From: Lucifuga dentata
Taxonomy: Eukaryota > Chordata > Actinopteri > Ophidiiformes > Bythitidae
NCBI GenBank assembly: GCA_014773175.1
Contig: VXCM01000159.1
Location: 1 to 64,000 of the forward strand
Direction: 5' to 3'
DNA length: 64,000 nucleotides
Below are positions 1 to 12,941 of the stretch, piece after piece. The translations under genes were made by a program, and so were the position numbers. Under the pieces are notes generated by a model. The model made no database searches and was not told the DNA's origin. It saw only the letters and a list, made by a program, of their open reading frames with translations. Position 1 is the stretch's first letter, and every line of letters starts with the position of its first letter.

Positions 1-60
1 AGGCAGATGATTCGCTGTGGTGACCCCTGAAGGGAAAGCCGAAAGGAAAAGAAGAAGAAG
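1..60. repeat. End of a dispersed fish repeat
   Basis: The window opens in a phrase (gctgtggtgacccctgaagg followed by GAA-rich sequence) that I recognise as the tail of a very common dispersed teleost repeat. Only the last 60 bases are present, so the family cannot be assigned. Confidence 0.4.
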
Positions 61-91
61 ATTAGTATTCTTGTGAAGTATTCAATGACTG

Positions 92-121
92 TATATATAT
101 ATATATATATATAGAATATTG

Positions 122-158
<37 letters not shown>
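92..158. repeat. (TA)n and (CA)n microsatellites
   Basis: A pure TA run at 92-113 is followed 15 bases later by a CA run at about 128-155. Both are simple repeats with no coding content. Confidence 0.95.
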
Positions 159-160
<2 letters not shown>

Positions 161-1934
161 TCAGTAACACTTGCATAATGTATTGCAATCCAGTAGCATA
201 ACACCACAGCATCATCCTACACACTGTCTTCCTCAATGGAGAGCCTGTGACCCAGATCAGGGAGTACTGCAGGTATTATACATGCTCAAGGTGACCCACA
301 AAGCTAGAGGATGGAGCGTCATACACTTCTTTGGTAGCATTCAAAGGAGTCTTACAAACCACTTGGAGTTAAAGTTTTGCACTGTGTGATATTTTAGAAG
401 TATTTATCAAAGAAAATCATCAAAGAATAAATTAAGAATAAAGAATAAAAAGACAACAAAGTAGAATTGGGCTGACCAAAGGGGAGGCCCCCTGGGCCAG
501 CCACACAATTAATCATTAGACCCAGAACACATCCCCAAACTTATCAACAAAGAAAACGAAAATATGTGGAAAAGGACTACAGACCAAAATGCACACACAC
601 ACACACAAACACACAATCTTAGTGGTGCAGTTACAGAACAGTCATTTTAACAATAACTTCCTGTTATAATTTCTATTTTTGTATAATTTATAAGTCTTGA
701 TGAGAATCAGATATGGAAGGTGTGGTTTTAGCAAAGAGTACAGTATCATACACACAGTTTATGAGTTACAGAGCCATCAATGTCAAGCTCACAATTTCAT
801 ATGCTACTGGGAACCAAATGTACATGTGTTTTCATGGCGATGACAAATCACAACTTTGGATCATCAGATTTCAAAAAATTAGTTGGACTGATTCTTGGTC
901 ACTAGTGGCTTATAGTGATGAATGATGATGACTCTTATCTTGTTCTTGTTTTGATCATAAATGTAGTAGTGTTGCCTGTTGCATACTTTGGCATACCAAA
1001 GGACTGACACAGATGAAATCAATAATATTTTACCAACTCTTTGTACAAAATAACAATAATTTATCAGTGGGGTTTTGCAAGAATCACTGATGTCTGTGAC
1101 TCCTGTTATCTCAAACTGACTGGCTCATTTGCTGCAAGGGCTGAATTCAGTTAATCTTGATACGATGAGCAGATGACGTTGTTTATGCAGCATCAGATAA
1201 CATTTGTTGTCTGATCTTGTTTGATCCAAGAAATGGTAAATGAAATGATAAGAACAGATGAGCAGCAGGGAAATGTTTAGATATTTGTTTGCCATGCTGT
1301 CTGTCTCTCTCTCTGCCCCCCCCCACACACACACACACTCATACACATGCGGTACAGAGCTGTATTCAAAATTTGATCAGTATTTTGTCTCATACTCAGG
1401 AAAGATTTTTAGGCAACAAACATTGACATCAAACTCATATTACCTTTTACCTTTATTGTACAAAGATAATTAAACTCTGAACTTCTTATTGTATAATTTT
1501 GTAAGTTTGTGCTCTCCATGGTTCAACTGTGCACCTATATTACAGTTTAACATTCTATCAAAGTTGGCATAGAGACTCCAGAGAATTAAAACAGTTGCAG
1601 GGTCGGTGAAAGATGAAGCATAACCTCTGATTATTCTGCAAGCTTGAAATGCCATGAAACCTGGATGTGACAGGTTCTATTCATGTCAGCTCACAGGGGA
1701 GAAACTGACCCCAAAATAAATCAAAATAAATTGCTGTGCTGCTGACCAGCAAGGCTTCTGTGGTTTTCATTCCCTGGCAAAATTTAAAAGTCAAATTTAT
1801 GGATGCCATTGTTTCCAGTAGTGAACCTCTGAAATATTTCTTCTCTAGAGTTAAAAGTCATTATTACATACAGAGTATGAATGGATTGAGTTTCTTTCAG
1901 TTACACAGTATAACCTCTTTCAATTTAGAGTTTC

Positions 1935-2110
1935 TGATTCATCTAACATGCATGTCTTTGGACTGGGAGGAAACTTGCATAGATACATGGAGAACATGAG
2001 TTCCTCGAATGAGTTTTTGTCTCTGTCTGTTAGACGTGATAGACTGTTCAGGATGTACCCAGTCAATGCACCCGGGATAAGCTCCAGCAGATGGATCCTT
2101 TGTCATGCTC
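1935..2110 (+). repeat. Degenerate fish interspersed repeat
   Basis: The stretch contains diverged versions of two phrases very common in fish genomes: catgcatgtctttggactgg near its start and, about 120 bases on, a gggataagctccagcag-like segment. It reads as an old, decayed retroelement or SINE-like fragment. The family assignment comes from memory of the pattern only. Confidence 0.5.
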
Positions 2111-3251
2111 CAACCTCTATTTTCCAATGGAACATGATAGTGAGAAACTAGTTGCACTGAATTAACTACAAGAAAGCACATTGATTATTAATCCAGTGAA
2201 AAACATTAGAAGAAAAAAGATGCTTAATGACATTCAGTTTGCAGTTCTTTTTGAATGAGAGGGATGAGCAAGGCTGAAGTTCTAGCCTCAGTATTTTTGC
2301 ACCAGGACACACTGACATACAGTATAAACGCTGTGTAGCAGAGTCAGTATGTGCTGCTTAAATTACAGTTTTTTTTAGTAATCTAGAGCACCAGACTGCG
2401 ATCATTCTGTCCACACACACAGTGCCCAGGAATATGTTTCTTTACTAATCCCCAAGACAGATCTCTAGTTTAATTTACTGATTCATACTCCTACAGCTGT
2501 CTCATTGCTTTTGAATATATAATATCTGGTTTATAGGCATGTCTCCTTTCAAAATTTACGTGAAATACAAAGAAAACCTCATATATATCATCTCCATTTT
2601 CCCCAAAAGCATCACTGTGTTGTGTCCTGTTTAGATAAAAGCATATTCCAACCATGGAAGGACTTGATTAATGTTTTATGCTGTAGCTCCAACATTTAGA
2701 ATATAGACACCAACCAAAACAAAAACACAACAAGGAGTGGAAAAAAATAAACTGATTAATTAAAAAAAAAAGAAGAAGATGCAATGGTCACAGTTATGGA
2801 ATGCTAGTATAATTCCACAAACATATTGCATATGTATGCATATGTACTTGAAAAGATGTCTTTCATGTTCAATGTCCAGCTAGGAACTTGTTAATAACTG
2901 TATATGTTCCCAGTTTTAATCCAGATTCCTCTTGGAAATCTGTACTGCTCTACAGTCAGTAAAAAAAATGTATTGCTCTGAGTCCCTGGAGAAACAGGCT
3001 GGTTTCCATTCTGTTCATTTAAGAAGAATAAATCTTTAAATTGATCAGCAGGCCATTGTCCAAAGTCTGTTAATAGTCATTTCCCTGAGGTGGAAAAAAA
3101 AAAAAAAAAAAAAAAAAACTGACATGAAAAAATGTGCAACTTACACAATGTTGATTGTGACCCCCCCAAAAAATTAAGAAATTAAAAAATTAAATTAAAA
3201 TTAAAAAATTTAAAAAAAATTAAGAGCATGGCATTGCTTATCTTTCATTAT

Positions 3252-3295
3252 TTCACTAAACTTGGCCAATAAATGCATTGGCCAAGTTTAGTGAA
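3252..3295. repeat. Perfect 19-bp fold-back
   Basis: Arms 3252-3270 and 3277-3295 are exact reverse complements around a 6-base spacer (aaatgc). Weaker complementarity continues outward (tatctt to the left, aagata to the right), as in a short fold-back MITE. Confidence 0.8.
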
Positions 3296-5820
3296 TGTTT
3301 AAAAGATAATATTGGAACAAACCTGGGACCCTACACTCTTCACGTCTCAAGGTAATTACGTCTTATTGGCAAACCTTGTCTTCTTATTACTCCAAAGGAA
3401 GAGAATGAAAAGAGATTTCATATCTATCTAAAACCAAGTTGAAGGAGACCAAAGGGGCAGAGGATATATGTGGTCATACATTAATTTTCACTACTTCCAC
3501 TCTACCACAAACAGACAGAAGTAACTCAGCTGTTAATATCATCTTTAATAGACAGGTGGAAGTGAGGTCATAAAGAATTTTAGCAATAGGAGAAAAAAAT
3601 AATTTCTAAAAACATGTGAGGACTACAAGGTGCTATGTGAAAATTCTTTGCTGGAAAACAAACATACCTCATGAACTATTTAAGATATATGGTTCTTCTG
3701 TGTTTGGTGTAATTAATTATAAAGCAGTCCACTTTCTTCCTCCATTCAGTTACTGCACTTATCTTTGCACATAGCATGCGATGGTGTTCCTTATTGGATT
3801 CCACAGGCAGTAAACACTGGTGTGTCAGTACAAAGAGAAAATGTCATATCGTCCACTTTAATAACTCTTCCAAGCTGCCAGGTTGTTTGTGTCTGCGCTG
3901 GCAGAGCCTGTTTTCACTTCAGCAACACATGTCAAGTTTCCACAAGAGTCCCCCATCAAACCTCCTGACCGGGCTATCTTTTCTAAACATCATGCGTCAC
4001 CCCTCACCGGTAGAAACAGATAGTGATGCTGCCCGCCTACACACACAGAGATGAAATCAGTGGCCACCCTCATTCACCTCAGGAAGTAGGTGGCCATTGG
4101 AGGCACCCACCCACTCACAGGATCTTCAATTGCAGGATGTACAAATTCCTCCTCTCTCAATCTCACTTATGTTCACATGGGATCAACTAGATTTACACAT
4201 CCTCTTTAGGCAACTGCTGCAAAAGTGTTCACGCCCACACATATAGACCCAACATAGAAGCACAAACAAACCACACAAAAACAACTCCTGATTTCAGCTG
4301 TGCAAAAATACTCTAAAACAACTGAATTTTATGAATGAAATGTGAGATGAAAATGGCTCAGACTGCACATCCCTCTTTTTAAAAAAATATTTCAGCTTAC
4401 TCTCAAACATCCCTCTAGAATGTTAGGCTACAGATTTTATATCTGACAAAGCATTTTGTTGGTTATTAATTCATTTTTTAGAATCATAGGGTTCAGAATG
4501 TTGTAGAATATTTTAAAGACAATGCAGTAAAATATATAATGAAATATGTTTTAAAATATACAGTATAATTATCAGTTTTTGTTGACAGTGACATATAAGC
4601 TTTATTACAAAGCTGTTTTACTGGATTGTCCTGGAATGTACAGGTATACCTAATATCCTGAGTATACCTCCAATCCTATATGTGTGAGCTGTGGGACTGT
4701 TGAATGCTTTCATATCTTTTTATGATGAGAAAGACTCAGATAAGGCGCATGAGCTGATCAGCATTATGGCACTGGGGGAGGGAGACTGAGAATATTAACT
4801 CAGGATGTTGAACAAGTCCATCCCCTCCTCCAGGACCAGCGTTAGACCGCCAAGGAAAATCTGCTCATTAGAACGCTGAGAAGCACATATATCAAACACA
4901 GATAGATGTCAGTTATTCTCTGGGGGATCCGGCTGTGGTATAGCATAACAGAAGCAAGCGCTGTATGTCTTGGGACCATATATTACACTATTTACAACTT
5001 CAGTGGGTTGTGCATGAAGTTGTTGAACTGCAGTTAAAATAATATTATAGAATCCATGAGGAGAGATGGTAGATTTGTGACTTTGGAGCCACTGCAGGAA
5101 TCTCCAGGGAAAGCTCACCACTTTCCAAAAATCTAACTTTTTTCTTGTGTTCATTATAATGATGTACATATCAAATAATGGCATATTAATTTACATAAAA
5201 AGATATTTACTATTATACTGTGGGTTAAAATCTTTTTTTCTTTTTTGTTATTAGTGAGTGACACCAAGATGTGTAAGATTGTTTGATAGCATGCTGGGCT
5301 TTAATAAATTACTTGGTGATGATACAGAATACGGTGGTGCAGGGAAGCAGGTGACAGTGCTTGAAAAGGATCTGGTAATGGACTGACTGTGGCACAGAAG
5401 AACACCTCTGAAGCAGATGGCTTCCTGAATGGCAAAGGTCTGTGGCAATCTTTCATGCCCTTTTCTTTGCCCTCTTGTCATGAAGTTATTTTTGAAGGAG
5501 GGCAGCAGCAAGCACTCAGCGGTGGTGTACTTTTACAAAAGACTTAAGCTTGTCACAGGAACAAGTGGTACAGAAAGCCTGATTCTGACTAAGATGGTGT
5601 GTGATCTTTAAAATTGGACATAGTTGTGAGATCTTGAGTTTAGGGTTTGACAGATAATATGTCGTCTATGCTGGACCTTTTGATTAATGGTAACCAGGTG
5701 TCTGCCTCATTGTAACTGTTGTTAATGAAACCTATCAGGGCTCCAAACTTGCAGCAGGGAACCTTCCATTGATGCACAGTAATACCCACTGTCCAGTCTG
5801 CCATAAAATTTCACGTTATT

Positions 5821-5969
5821 GTAAGACTAGATTTATTTTTTGTGAGAATTTTGAAATGAGGTCATTTCATTTTGAAGAAAGGGAAGAATGTAAGACTAGA
5901 TTNTTTTGTGAGAATTTTGAAATGAGGTCATTTCATTTTGAAGAAAGGGAAGAATGTAAGACTAGATTT
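5821..5969. other. Tandem duplication split by N (probable assembly artefact)
   Basis: A unit of about 66-69 bp is repeated around a single N at 5903. The sequence leading up to the N matches the sequence just after it, as expected when two overlapping contig ends are abutted rather than merged. Confidence 0.85.
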
Positions 5970-6125
5970 CTTTTTTTCTGAATCTGAGTTTATGTTTTAT
6001 TTTTCTTTGAATTTATATACAAAAGGAATAAATGTTATTTTAATGTTTGTGTTGCATTTATGAAGGGACTAGGTATTTGCCCATGAAGACGGTTGTTTGA
6101 GAGTGATGGGTTGGCGGAGTGATTT

Positions 6126-6128
<3 letters not shown>

Positions 6129-6163
<35 letters not shown>
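6129..6163. repeat. (GA)n microsatellite
   Basis: Uninterrupted GA dinucleotide run of about 35 bp. Confidence 0.95.
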
Positions 6164-6165
<2 letters not shown>

Positions 6166-7058
6166 ACGGGGGAAGCGGAACGGAAGATTGTGAGGTAGAA
6201 GTGACGGGCTGAGAAAATAAAAATTTAAAAAAAGCTAAAACAGGAGAAATCGTCCCTGTGCTGTACTTGACACACAACCCGAAGAGTAAGTAACTGAGAG
6301 GAATATCTCGGTATTACATTATGAATTCTGAATTGTATGCAGTTTCTTCTAACTTCCACTTTTTAATGAAATGAAAATCAAATTATCCCAGTATTATTAA
6401 AATTAATTTAAACTATTTTGATACAATTGTGAAAAGCATCATTGCATATTTTAAGAAGTGTATGTTAACTTCAGTACAGCTACAGACATTTCTCTGGTAA
6501 AATGTCAGTTTCTTGTGGTACCACTAAAATAACATTTTGCACGGGGTTTTGGAAAGTAACCCTAAATACAAAACAATTTCAGGCCAACTACTTGGCTTGA
6601 AATTGGCCTGGTACTTGGCCTGGTTTCTTCACGGATCAATAAGGGTTACAGAGTTTGTGTGATTCATTTCATATTTTTATAGAGAAAAAGTATCGTGTTG
6701 TGTTCTAAACTCTGATGTATGGAAGATTACAAGAGACAGTAAAATTAAAAAAAAAACAAAAAACAGTGAAATATAATACACATTAGTGAAATACAATACA
6801 TGTTTTCGTTGTTTTTGGTAGTAGATAAAGTAGACTACTTTAGTCTTTCCAAGACTAAACCAGCCTTGGAAAGTATTCAAATTAGTACCGTTACGCACAC
6901 TAATTGCTGCAGGTGTGTGCTGATTGTTGAGGTTGCGGAGTTGCTGTCTGCTGTCTCCACATGTATTTCCTCACATTCGAGCTTGCTTTAATTGTTTTTC
7001 CTGCATTTTTGGATTTGTATCTTATGATTGAGTCGAAGTAATGCCACTGTGAAGGAAA

Positions 7059-9541
7059 ATGTATTCAACACCCGCTTTCTCATCTTATGGAGACTTCAAC
7101 CTCTCAAACGCAGACACTCAATTGGCTCACCGCCCCATCAAAGTAAGCATTATAATCATTCTGGGCGTGATGATCACTTTGGGAAATATTGCAGTTCTCC
7201 TGGTTATTTCTTCCTCCGTGGCTGGTTGGTCGACAAACTCTCGGTACTTTCTGCTCTCTCTCACCGCTGCAGACTCTGCGTTTGGACTGCTGGTCATGCC
7301 CCTGAACCTGTGGGTGAGTCTGCTAAAGGATTACAGTGAAGGTCCAGATGCTCTGTGTCATGTTGTGGCCTTTTGCAATGCCACCGTCTACTCCACCTGC
7401 ATGTATACACTGGCCACAATAAGCCTGGAGAGGTACATAGCCGTGTTTTACCCGCTGAAATACTCTGCTCTGATGACCACCAAAAGGACGCTGCTCCTTA
7501 TTGCCTCGGCTTGGTGCGTCCCTCCCTTTTTACTGTTGCCAATATCATTTCCAGATGGCATCATCGAGGTGCATTTTTCTACTGCATCGCTGGTTTGCAA
7601 TCCATCCTACTCTACAAACGTTGGATACTCCCTCGCTTTGACGTGTTTTATATTTTTCCCCTGCTCTATTATCATGACTTACGCAAATCTGAGAGTGTGG
7701 TGCGCCGCCAAAAGACAGAGGCTGAAACTGTGCAAATATGCCTGTGCTCGGCGCAGCAGGAGGAACATCGCATCCAGGGTGCTTGTGCCTGTGATGACAG
7801 CTTATTACATCTGCTGGACACCCTGCATGGCTGCTATGATCTACAATGGTAAGCAGGGGAGGTAGAAAAGTCTACACATGAGCCTTTATATCAGATGCTT
7901 TGGGAGACAGCTGAAAATGCTGGTTCACCTTCTACTGGAAGCACTCTTGTTATTAAATGGCTCCAAATATGTATTTCATCATAAATATTGATCAAGTATA
8001 ACAAAAGCCTTCTTACAGAATACATAGCAACTCCCTAAAATGTTGGTAAAAGTTCAAATTGGACCACAGAGTGATAACACCTGGTTTGGCTGCTCTAGGT
8101 GTACCATATCTTTTTACTAAAAATGTGTCCAACTAAGGGCCAAGTTATCCACTAATACATCCAAGACTCAAATGAAATTATACAACCCCACAGTTGCAAA
8201 TGTATTCATTTGTTTATTTAAAAAAAGGTGTTGAGAGCAATGATGTAAATCCAAATTTTGAGATGGATGACAGGTTGCATGTATTTTCTGTGTTGCTCCT
8301 CCTGCAAAAGGTGCAAGCAGTGAAGAACTAAGAGAATGATCATATCTCCATATGTTACATTGGTGACACAGTTGTTGTAAAGCATGGGTAATAATGGGGA
8401 TTTTGTGCATTCCTGTGAGCACCACATCTGGTCTTGGCCATTAAGGAGCTTGTATGTGATGTGAACTGAAGAATCCAAGGGAATGAGGTATGGCTTTATT
8501 TCTAGCTATTGCATTCTGCTGATGGATGGAGCTAGATATTATCAGAGGCCATGGAGGATATGAAAACCACTCTAGCATTTATTTTTGCTGTGGCTGGAGT
8601 TTCTTTAAGACAAGGTAGATCAAGATTGGAAGACTAATTCCCCTGGTTTGTGTAAAAAATTAAAAAAAAAATGCAGTGACTGAGAAAGTGTAAAAATTAT
8701 TCTCTATTGGTTACATAAGTACATAAAGGAAGTGACAAATTTTACACATATGACCCAAAGGTCACAGGACCACACAAAATGGAGTCTTTACATATCTAAG
8801 ACTAGATATGCACATTTATGTCTGTCTGGACTGGAATATACCAATTCAAGGTGAGTTCAAACCTTTTTCAGACTAACAGGTGTGAAGCTGACTGTAAAGC
8901 ATACTGTAGTAAAGGTCACTGTGCCTAACGTATTCTTGTATAGTGTACTTTATGTAGAATATAACTGAAGTAGATGGTTTGAGGTGCGATTACATGCCCT
9001 TGTGGAGTCTGACAACAAACTGTTTTTGTTCAATCCTGTAGGATTTACACTTGTAGATGCAGGTTTTCTTTCAATGGTAATGTCTGCATTGTCATAAGAC
9101 AGGCCATAGTAGACAGTTTCAGTTTAATTTGTAACCTTTTTTCATAAAACAAAGGTTAACTAAAAGCCTGCTTCTCATTCTTGTGTTCGTGATGTTGTGA
9201 TCATACATGAACCATAGTTCAGGTTCCATGTTTTCTACTCCACAGCGATCTCAGGTAGCACTGTACCAGAGTGGATTGAGTTTGTGGTTGTTTGGCTGCC
9301 AACCTGCAATGGTTTCCTCAACTGCATCTTCTACTTCTGGATAAACCGCAGCTTCCGCAGGAAATTCCACCTGGTCATGCAGAGGCTGGCTCTCACACTC
9401 TGCCCTAGATTAGCCAACACCCTTGGATGCTGCAGCAATCCAAAGATACAGTTTGTATCAGGAACTGTGAATAATAACTGTAGTGTTCATGAGCGTTCTT
9501 CCAGTGTATCATCCACCTGCACCCTGTTGACCTTGTCGTAG
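7059..9541 (+). CDS. Orphan rhodopsin-class (class A) G protein-coupled receptor, two exons
   Basis: Exons 7059-7848 and 9246-9541 join in phase (AATG|gtaagc ... ccacag|CG) to encode 361 aa. An in-frame TGA directly precedes the ATG, which supports this start. Seven hydrophobic segments are visible. Family landmarks are N43 (TM1), D72 (TM2), C100 paired with C180 for the extracellular disulfide, ERY at 124-126 in place of DRY, P201 in TM5 and CWTP at 252-255 in TM6. An N-glycosylation site (NLS, 14-16) lies in the short N-terminus, which has no signal peptide. The intron falls just after TM6. Oddities: the TM7 NPxxY motif is NCIFY (289-293), and position 3.32 is Asn107 rather than the Asp of amine receptors. 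The protein should sit in the plasma membrane. The ligand and named family are not recognisable to me; a non-aminergic orphan is the safest label. Confidence 0.85.
7849..9245 (+). other. Intron of the GPCR gene
   Basis: This 1397-bp intron has a GTAAGC donor and a pyrimidine-containing acceptor ending ctccacag. I see no other exon or repeat of note within it. Confidence 0.8.
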
Positions 9542-11559
9542 ACTCCCACAAATTAAAATCTCCACTTGCGAAACCATATGGGAGCTCAAGGACTTTTGTA
9601 TTGTATTGCATACGTGAAGCTGGGCTGGTCAGCTGTGGTCTGGTCTTTAGCATATCAATGGATGAGAAATGAAGGGTAAGAAATACATGGATGAGTTGGT
9701 GAGTTGGAGTGGAGATGGGCTGATAATGAAATATCAATAGTGCTATCAGGGCAGTGATGATAGTATTTGATATAACCACTGTACAGTCTACCAAATCATA
9801 ATTAAGTTATTTGGTTTATTGTATATTTTCTTTTTAGTTTTTATTAAATCTCAGCCTCAACAACCGTGTTCTGTTGAATACAGCACAAGTACAGTTGATA
9901 ACTTTAATGTATTATTTTTTGTTTTACATATGTAGTGTTGTCAAGATTGACTGTCAGAGAAAGCCTCTTAAACCACATTTTAGTTATTTTATGTTAGCCA
10001 TCTACTGTATATCAGCCTGCATGCAGCAAAAACCCTAATATCATTGTGCATACAGCTATGTAATTATTTTATTTGGTGTCAGCAACTGCATATTTCGATT
10101 TGATTCTTGGGTCAATATATTCCACTTCATACCTTTCATGTGAGTTAATTTATCCAAAGAAATTGATATTTACATAGACATTTTATGAAATAACGTCACT
10201 ATCCAATGACAAGCGCTTTGAAAGATTGAGGCCATCTATCCCTTCTTCAATTGGAGCTGTTTGGAAGACCTTGGCATATAACAGCTGGGTGAAGTTAACC
10301 TTTAAGTCACAGCATTTCTGCGTATGCGAGGAGAAAAGTAATTAAGCAGCTACATTGTAGAAAGGTCACCACATTTGTGCCTGAAAGAGATAAGTCAGGT
10401 AAAATCTGGTTGTTTATTTTGAGATATTAAGCCTTCAATATATCTGTCATCTTCTAAGACAGTAGGGATTTGATTGGGCAAGCTCTCATTGTCATTATCT
10501 GAATAGATTTTACTCTCATGGCACCAGTTGATTCATTCAGAATTGATCAAACCTGAAAAAAGGGGGAAAAATATCAGAAAACTGATCTTCAAAATTAACA
10601 GTTTTATTGAACTTGTTTTATCCCTCAGGATGCTGTTTGTTTGCACCATCACGAAAGTGTTGGCTTTGACAAATAGTGGCTCTCTCGAAATTATAAATTG
10701 TGTTGAGCACAGGGAAATGTCTTTTCACTCATTTGAGTGAGGGAAAATAAAAGAATTGTAAATTACCTGTAAATAATTTAAACTTTATTCTGTTTGTTTA
10801 AAAAAATGCTAATACCATAAAGAATTAAGAAATTACTTTTGCTAATGTATTGGTTTATGAATGATGTATGAAATAAAGCACTTTGCCTTTGACTTGTATT
10901 TTCATTTAGTATCGATGTTACAAAATTATATTTATTTTTAGAAAAATAGCTTTATTGCATTTCATTGTGACATTTGAAATAAAGTGAATCATGCTGGATG
11001 TCACACATTTTGTATATTTTCTGTTATATTTTTCTGTTTGTGTTATACAACATTTCAAAATAACATCAGTGACTTTTGTCTTTGGTGAAGCTGTGGTTTG
11101 GTTTCTTGCCTGTCAACGGAAGAGAGCAGTGTGAAGAGCAGAGTATCTTAGATTGGACCTGAATATTATAAACTTATTCAATGCTCTGACAGTATGTTGC
11201 TACATGAGCTGCTGTTGTCAGAAAGTACAATACGGTTGACTTCCAGGGATTTTTACGGAACAACACCACTGCTTCATTATAGTGTGGATAGAACTCCAGC
11301 AGAACAGAAAAAAAACAGCTGCTGTTTTTGTTTTTCAGAAATTCTCATGTTTGCACTGTTCAAAATGGAAAGTTAATTCAGCTGTTTTGGAATTACCACT
11401 AACAGAAAAGAAAGAGTCTGTGGTCTTTTAGGACAGTCTGTTAGACATACACCTCATGGTTTCACAGTGGTGTGTGCGGTGTGGTGGATACGAAAAGAGT
11501 TTGAAGAATGCCTTGGCTACTGTGAGTATAATTGAAAGTTTTAAACAAAAATAACATAC
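9542..11559 (+). other. GPCR 3' UTR and downstream AT-rich sequence
   Basis: No coding feature is supported. ATTAAA occurs near 9842 and AATAAA at 10872 and 10978, so the receptor transcript could end at one of these. The rest is AT-rich sequence with no recognisable element. Confidence 0.45.
10872..10983 (+). terminator. Possible poly(A) signals for the GPCR transcript
   Basis: Two AATAAA hexamers (10872-10877 and 10978-10983) lie about 1.3-1.4 kb past the receptor stop codon, each followed by T/GT-rich sequence. Their use is inferred. Confidence 0.35.
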
Positions 11560-12552
11560 ACTTTCGAGATTGGAAGAACCAGAAAATCTCAAAGCATTGA
11601 AGCTCTTATGTTTCTGTTTAGGGTTGTTCAGATGGCGCGGTTCTGATATAATTACAGTCTTAAAAGATACAGTACAATGTGTTGACAGTGTAATTAACAT
11701 AAAGAGGGACTCCACCGATTTTACATATGAAATCAGTTTATTGGTCTTGAGTACTATTCAGGATGTGAAAACAACTGTGTTGAGGCTTTTGTGACTGTAG
11801 TGGGCGATGTGTAAAATCAGAGAAACTGACAACTATGACATCAAAAGGATTAGTTGGTGTTTTTGGTGTTTTAGGTCTTTGTGTTGGTGCTAAAGACTAC
11901 AAGTTTGAAAACTAAAATCGCTTACTCCTAGAAGTTGGTTGTGTTGAATTCACTAAAAAGGATTAGGAGTGGTTTTAGTTTTAGCACCATCACTTAAAGG
12001 ACAATACCAGCGATTTTGCACGTTTGAGCCCAATATACAGTATAACCCACATACATGTTACGTTACTGTCAACCATTTTCCAAACTATACTACTGGAGCA
12101 GTAAATTTTAGAATTTCTTTCCTTTTCTTTCAGACTGCTATTGGTTTCAGTTCATTCCAGCACGCTATTAAATTCAATTTGTAGAGACTTGAAATGTGCT
12201 TGACAGAAGCAATCCATCCTCAAACACGCTGTCTATTAAGCTTTTTCTCAAAGTAACATTATTTAACCAGTTCAACATGGAGCTGCATGAAAGACAATAT
12301 ATCTCCACCAAGAAATATAGTCCCAGGAGAAAAGAAGGCTTTTACCTAGAAAGGCCGTATCTTCATAATCATGCATAAATGTTAACGGTAAACATTGGAT
12401 TTTAATGTGTTTAATTTTAATGTGTTTAAATTTATCACCTGAACATTTGATTTAGAAAGATTAGGGGATTTGGCAAAATAACAGAAAAACTAAAATACAG
12501 TTTTATGTTTTGGAAACTGGTTGTCAGTAACATAACACGTATGCAGGTAGTA

Positions 12553-12770
12553 CAGTGCTGTGAAAAAGTATTTGCCCCCTTACAGATTTCTTCTGTTTTT
12601 GCTTTTTTGTCACACTTACATGTTTCAGATCATCAAACAAATTTTAATATCAGACAAAGATAACCTGAGTAAATACAAAATGCAGTTTTTAAATGATGAT
12701 TTCATTTATTAAGGGAAAAAAGCTATCCAAACCAACCTGGCCCTATGTGAAAAAGTAATTGCCCCCCCTT
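12553..12770. repeat. Left terminal inverted repeat of the Tc1 element
   Basis: Pairs with 13970-14161. The outer direct repeat (gctgtgaaaaagtatttgcc) is at the tip and the inner one (ctatgtgaaaaagtaattgc) near 12743. These are the likely transposase binding sites by analogy with IR/DR elements. Confidence 0.9.
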
Positions 12771-12941
12771 GTTAAATGATGAATTAACTGTGATTAACCA
12801 CATTTTTTGGAAAGCTGAGTTCAATTTCACTAGCCACGCCCAGGCCTGATTACTGCCAGACCTGTAGAATCAAGAAATCACTTAAATAGAACCTGTCTGA
12901 CAACATGAAGTAGGCTAAAAGATCTCAAAAAGCAACACGTC

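Larger units (their letters stand above)
159..7058. other. Gene-free interval upstream of the GPCR
   Basis: No exon pair with credible splice sites and no recognisable protein is visible on either strand. The interval holds poly-A at about 3094-3118, the fold-back at 3252-3295, a degenerate repeat near 1.9-2.1 kb, an N-split duplication near 5.9 kb and a GA microsatellite at 6129. Short open frames here (at most 103 codons) look like chance. Confidence 0.6.

Noticed and set aside
7355..7852. 165-codon plus-strand frame inside the GPCR
   Set aside because: It is the alternate frame of the receptor exon, whose own frame carries all the family motifs.
9405..9794. 129-codon minus-strand frame
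   Set aside because: Antisense to the GPCR second exon; no domain and no splice context.
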